Source: an uncultured Anaerovibrio sp.
GTDB lineage: Bacteria; Bacillota; Negativicutes; Selenomonadales; Selenomonadaceae
NCBI GenBank assembly: GCA_902785445.1
Contig: CACZYN010000057.1
Span: 9,573 to 19,018, forward strand
DNA length: 9,446 bases
Reading direction: 5' to 3'
This document shows positions 6,371 through 9,446 of the stretch, piece after piece. Each line of letters opens with the position of its first letter. Position 1 is the stretch's first letter. Under the pieces are notes generated by a model that made no database searches, was not told where the DNA came from, and saw only the letters and a program-made list of their open reading frames with translations. A program made the position numbers and the translations under genes.

Positions 6371-6988
6371 CTACATTAGTTTTTTGACTATTGATGTATC
6401 AATGATTGTACCTTTTAGGACATCTATATTGTGCAAACTATTATCATATCCCAGGCTATAAAGTATTCTCTCTAAACACCCATTGGAACTTTCAAAACTT
6501 TTTATTGTTGCAACAATGCCGCTATCAGGATTCCTAAACTTACCTTCTATAGCTGCGTCAAATATATCCTGAGAGCCATCTAAATAGTGACTTCTTAATT
6601 CTTCAAAGGCAGTTACTGTTTCATTTTCGGGGTTGTCTGCCAAAGTTTCCTCATAGAAGTGCAATGTTGCTTGGGTCAGTACGCTATACAGCACCCCACC
6701 AATCAAAGGGATATTCTTATCACACCATACCCCTAACACAGTACTTTTATCCATATACCCGCGGTATTGACCAGTAATAGCTGTTCTTTCTTCAATGTGT
6801 TTTATTAAGGTATTCTTCGTTTCCTTATCCTTAATATCGCTCATTATTTTTTCGTAAAGAATGACATCTTTCTCCTTAGCAGACGAATTTATGGCTGAAT
6901 TATTTGATGTATCAGCATATACCAGTTGTATATTAAAGCTACACACTAAACAACATAATAAAATGGTTACAATTATAGATTTATTCAT
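6371..6988 (-). CDS. Secreted protein of unknown function
   Basis: 205 residues; I do not recognise the family. Residues 1-25 form a classical Sec signal peptide: K3, a hydrophobic core IIVTILLCCLVC, then LVYA before D26 as a likely signal peptidase I site. There is no lipobox (no Gly or Ala before either Cys), so it is probably not a lipoprotein. The mature part is mostly predicted-helical and charged, with a short hydrophobic stretch NIPLIGGVLYSVLTQ (about 92-106). It has two cysteines (89 and 171) that could form a disulfide. GGAG lies 8 nt before the ATG. The gene starts 48 nt after the Sel1-repeat gene and is probably in the same operon, so the two proteins may act together. Export without an anchor fits a periplasmic or extracellular role; nothing in the sequence shows an enzyme motif. 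Confidence 0.8.
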   Translation of the reverse strand: MNKSIIVTILLCCLVCSFNIQLVYADTSNNSAINSSAKEKDVILYEKIMSDIKDKETKNTLIKHIEERTAITGQYRGYMDKSTVLGVWCDKNIPLIGGVLYSVLTQATLHFYEETLADNPENETVTAFEELRSHYLDGSQDIFDAAIEGKFRNPDSGIVATIKSFESSNGCLERILYSLGYDNSLHNIDVLKGTIIDTSIVKKLM

Positions 6989-7036
6989 ATATCAATCTCC
7001 AACCCAAAATAATCTCGAAAATATGCATTTAAATTT

Positions 7037-9446
7037 TTAGAATCCTTCCCCTCCTTCAAAGACATAACCATATTTAATTTCATTTTGTATATTAATTTCT
7101 AAAGCACGTTTTTGATATAAATGTGCCTTTTGAGCCACATTTACATCAGTATATCTATCTTCATTCATTAATCCTCCAATCATTTCAAAGGTACCAACAG
7201 ACCCAGTCATTGCAGAGGCAGCTACTCCTGCAACTCCTAGCGCAAACCTAAATAAATTGGATTTCGTAGCCTTCTTGTGAGAAACTTTCTCATCGCTGTT
7301 ATAATATTCACTGTTTCTGTATTTATTAAAAAAATAAATACAGGCCTCAACATCAGGATTATCTTTGTCATCTGCCGCACGTTGCATATACTTTAATGCC
7401 TCATCACGCATTTCATTTGCAGTTGAGTAATTTTCTTTCGCGGACATGATGCTCGCTTCTTCAAACAACAAATTAGCATAGCATCTCATAGCATAGGTAT
7501 TTTCCCACTGTTCAATAACCTCTTCTAAAATTTCCTTAGCTTTTTCTTCATTCTTTTCCAACAATCTACCTATTGCAAGGCATTCTCCCCAATAAGTAAC
7601 CGCAAATTCATTTCTTTCCCCAACAAAAAATTCCAATATCTTCATTTTTTGTTTATCAGAAATATACCCATCAAACTCCTCCAAAACGCTTCGTAAGGCG
7701 TATGGATTGCCAGCCTCAGCTACCTCCGAAATCATTGTAAATGCTTTATCTAAATCCTGCTCTACACCTTGTCCATACCGATAAACGCGCCCTAATCTAT
7801 ACTTTGCCCTTAAATCATCATGGCCCAATGCCTTCTCATACCATTCAATAGCCTTTTCATACTCATGTTGTAGTTCATAACAAACTCCGACATGAAACTC
7901 TGCCTCTAATGACCCGTGCTGTGCTGCATCTAATTGCACTTGTAAATTTCTAATTGGATTTTCATTAGTCAGTCTCCCAATATTATTTGACTCACTATCT
8001 TTTTCCACCGTTTGCAAGGCTTTTTCATTATTGTCGTTTAACTCACTATCTATATCTAATGGTGCTAACGATTTTTTAGCAGCAATAGCAATTCCTCTAG
8101 CCAACAACTCTGCTTTTCTCTTTTCTTCTGGCGTAATTTCGTCTTGTTCAGCAGCAGTAAACATTTTTTCAGCTTTAAGGTCATCTTTTTCTACTACTAT
8201 ACCTTTTTGATATAATAAACCAACTGCATATTTTGCAACTCGATAACCACCATCAGCTGATTTCATAATCCACTCAATAGACTTTACAGCATTATATCCA
8301 CCACTTCCTAACATGTAGTGAAAGCCGACCTCATATGCAGCTTCACTATTGCCATGTTGAGCTGCTTTCATGTACCATTCAATCCCCTTTTCTTTATCTT
8401 CTTCTACTCCAATTCCTTTATCATAAAACAGCCCCACCATATACTCTGCGTCATTATTTCCATGCTCAGCAGCCATTTTAAACCACTCAAAGGCTTTTTT
8501 AGTATCTTCTTCTACACCAATTCCTTCAGAAAAACAAATGCCAACACAATATTCTGCATCTACCTGCCCCTGTTTAGCCGCTTTTAAATACCATTCAAAG
8601 GATTTTACATTATCTTTTTCAACGGAAACGCCATTCATATAGCACATTCCCATTATGAATTCTGCTTCACTATATCCCTGTTCCGCAGACCTCGCAAAAT
8701 ATTTAACCCCCTTTTCATAGTCTTGTTCAACACCGTCCCCCCCAAAATATAACATGCCTACTCTATATTCCGCTATGCAATTTCCTTGTTCAGCAGCCTT
8801 CATATACAATTCAAAAGCTTTATCCTCCTCACCACTTCCCAACAATTGATCGGCGATTTTACATTCTGCCATAGGATCACCATCTTCTGCTGCTTTATTG
8901 TACCAGAAAATAGCCGCTCCCAAATCATCTTTCGTGCCCGTTCCATTCCAATAACACGTAGCCACTTTATACTCTGCTACCGGTAAGTCCTGCTCAGCAC
9001 TTTCCATGTACCACTCAAAGGCCTTAATCAAATCTTTAGATATACCTATCCCATATTCATAGCACATCCCAACTGCATACTTTGCTGGTACATTTCCATC
9101 TTTGGCAGCAAGTAGGAAACTATCAAATGATTTATTATAATCTTCTTTTGTACCTTGTCCTAAAAACCAAGATTTTCCTAACATAAACTCTGCATCAGAT
9201 AATCCCAACTTAGCTGCTTTCGCAAAACACTCAAACGCTCGTTCATAATCTTGTGGTACTCCATCACCTTTACGATATGCAATCCCCATATTAAAGAGTC
9301 TGTATGCGGCTTCCAGCGAATTTTCTTCTGTTTTTTTATTTTCTTTATTATATTCGCTATTTTCTTGTACATTTTCTACCGCTAGTACAATTTCAACCGT
9401 TTTTTCTGCAACAGGTTCTTCTAATTTTTCTTTTTCACCTTCAACT
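7037..9446 (-). CDS. Sel1-repeat protein, at least 802 residues (5' end off the window)
   Basis: Sel1-like repeats (TPR-related, about 36 residues) form alpha-alpha solenoids that usually bind other proteins. The frame stays open to the right edge. The first ATG inside it (9289) falls in the middle of a repeat, after AAYRLFN, so it is not the true start. The visible N-terminal part (about 45 residues) is an acidic Glu/Lys/Asn-rich linker. Eleven repeats follow, most matching AEY-VG--Y--G-GVE-D--KA-EWY-KAAE-G; the fifth is about four residues short. A charged linker comes next (DIDSELNDN and onward), then two more repeats (R12-13, nt 7706-7909) and a helical region. Near the C-terminus, FRFALGVAGVAASAMTGSVG begins a 25-30 residue hydrophobic, small-residue-rich segment that may insert in a membrane. 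The domain at the true N-terminus is unknown. The secreted 205-residue protein follows 48 nt downstream. Confidence 0.95.
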   Translation of the reverse strand, partial: VEGEKEKLEEPVAEKTVEIVLAVENVQENSEYNKENKKTEENSLEAAYRLFNMGIAYRKGDGVPQDYERAFECFAKAAKLGLSDAEFMLGKSWFLGQGTKEDYNKSFDSFLLAAKDGNVPAKYAVGMCYEYGIGISKDLIKAFEWYMESAEQDLPVAEYKVATCYWNGTGTKDDLGAAIFWYNKAAEDGDPMAECKIADQLLGSGEEDKAFELYMKAAEQGNCIAEYRVGMLYFGGDGVEQDYEKGVKYFARSAEQGYSEAEFIMGMCYMNGVSVEKDNVKSFEWYLKAAKQGQVDAEYCVGICFSEGIGVEEDTKKAFEWFKMAAEHGNNDAEYMVGLFYDKGIGVEEDKEKGIEWYMKAAQHGNSEAAYEVGFHYMLGSGGYNAVKSIEWIMKSADGGYRVAKYAVGLLYQKGIVVEKDDLKAEKMFTAAEQDEITPEEKRKAELLARGIAIAAKKSLAPLDIDSELNDNNEKALQTVEKDSESNNIGRLTNENPIRNLQVQLDAAQHGSLEAEFHVGVCYELQHEYEKAIEWYEKALGHDDLRAKYRLGRVYRYGQGVEQDLDKAFTMISEVAEAGNPYALRSVLEEFDGYISDKQKMKILEFFVGERNEFAVTYWGECLAIGRLLEKNEEKAKEILEEVIEQWENTYAMRCYANLLFEEASIMSAKENYSTANEMRDEALKYMQRAADDKDNPDVEACIYFFNKYRNSEYYNSDEKVSHKKATKSNLFRFALGVAGVAASAMTGSVGTFEMIGGLMNEDRYTDVNVAQKAHLYQKRALEINIQNEIKYGYVFEGGEGF
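8141..9313 (-). repeat. Tandem array of about eleven Sel1 repeat units (period about 108 bp)
   Basis: The units are clear at the protein level and strongly diverged in DNA, so this is an old, selected array and not a recent tandem duplication. Repeats 7, 8 and 9 (about 8390-8675) resemble each other most (GIGVEED, FEWY/FEWF, KAA/MAA), suggesting the latest expansion occurred there. Repeat 5 (about 8770-8870) lacks roughly four residues in the first-helix turn. Confidence 0.88.

Noticed and set aside
6365..6405. Short inverted repeats (ATGTA-TC-TACAT and ATTGAT-GT-ATCAAT) at the end of the secreted-protein gene
   Set aside because: The arms are 5-6 bp and AT-rich with 2-nt loops and no U-run; they are expected by chance in such DNA and are not terminators.
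8141..9313. CRISPR-like or recent tandem DNA repeat
   Set aside because: The 108-bp periodicity is coding; the units are diverged in DNA and correspond to Sel1 protein repeats.

Overview
The window reads as ordinary low-to-mid GC Bacillota (Firmicutes) DNA. The T-box-controlled valyl-tRNA synthetase, AGGAGG ribosome-binding sites at some genes, a tRNA gene with encoded CCA, and a bPH_1-type PH protein all fit that phylum. Negativicutes (Selenomonas-like) is my guess at class and is not proven. Every supported gene lies on the minus strand, so transcription runs from the right edge to the left.

Right part (about 5.7-9.4 kb), AT-rich accessory cluster: a long Sel1-repeat protein runs off the right edge. 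It is followed by a small Sec-secreted protein of unknown function, then a cytoplasmic bPH_1 (bacterial PH domain) protein, and the cluster ends at a strong hairpin terminator (5666-5710). A very AT-rich, gene-free strip separates it from the next unit.

Middle (4.7-5.45 kb): a two-gene type II toxin-antitoxin operon in HigBA order (toxin first). The reading frames overlap by 8 nt, and a near-perfect inverted repeat in front of the toxin is a likely operator.

Left-centre (2.35-4.7 kb): a membrane-anchored CapA-family metallophosphatase-like protein with a clear sigma-70-type promoter, followed 21 nt later by a GarK/GlxK-type glycerate kinase.

Left (1-2.37 kb), translation unit: a near-consensus promoter lies inside the last codons of the kinase gene and points at tRNA-Leu(UAG). 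After the tRNA comes a roughly 100-nt bulged hairpin with matched, GA-rich, size-symmetric internal loops. Next is a complete T-box leader (specifier GUA, T-box bulge UGGUACC, mutually exclusive antiterminator and terminator), and then valS, which runs off the left edge. I see no convincing promoter between the tRNA and the T-box, so tRNA-Leu, the hairpin and valS may share one primary transcript. The hairpin is the least explained and most interesting element in the window.
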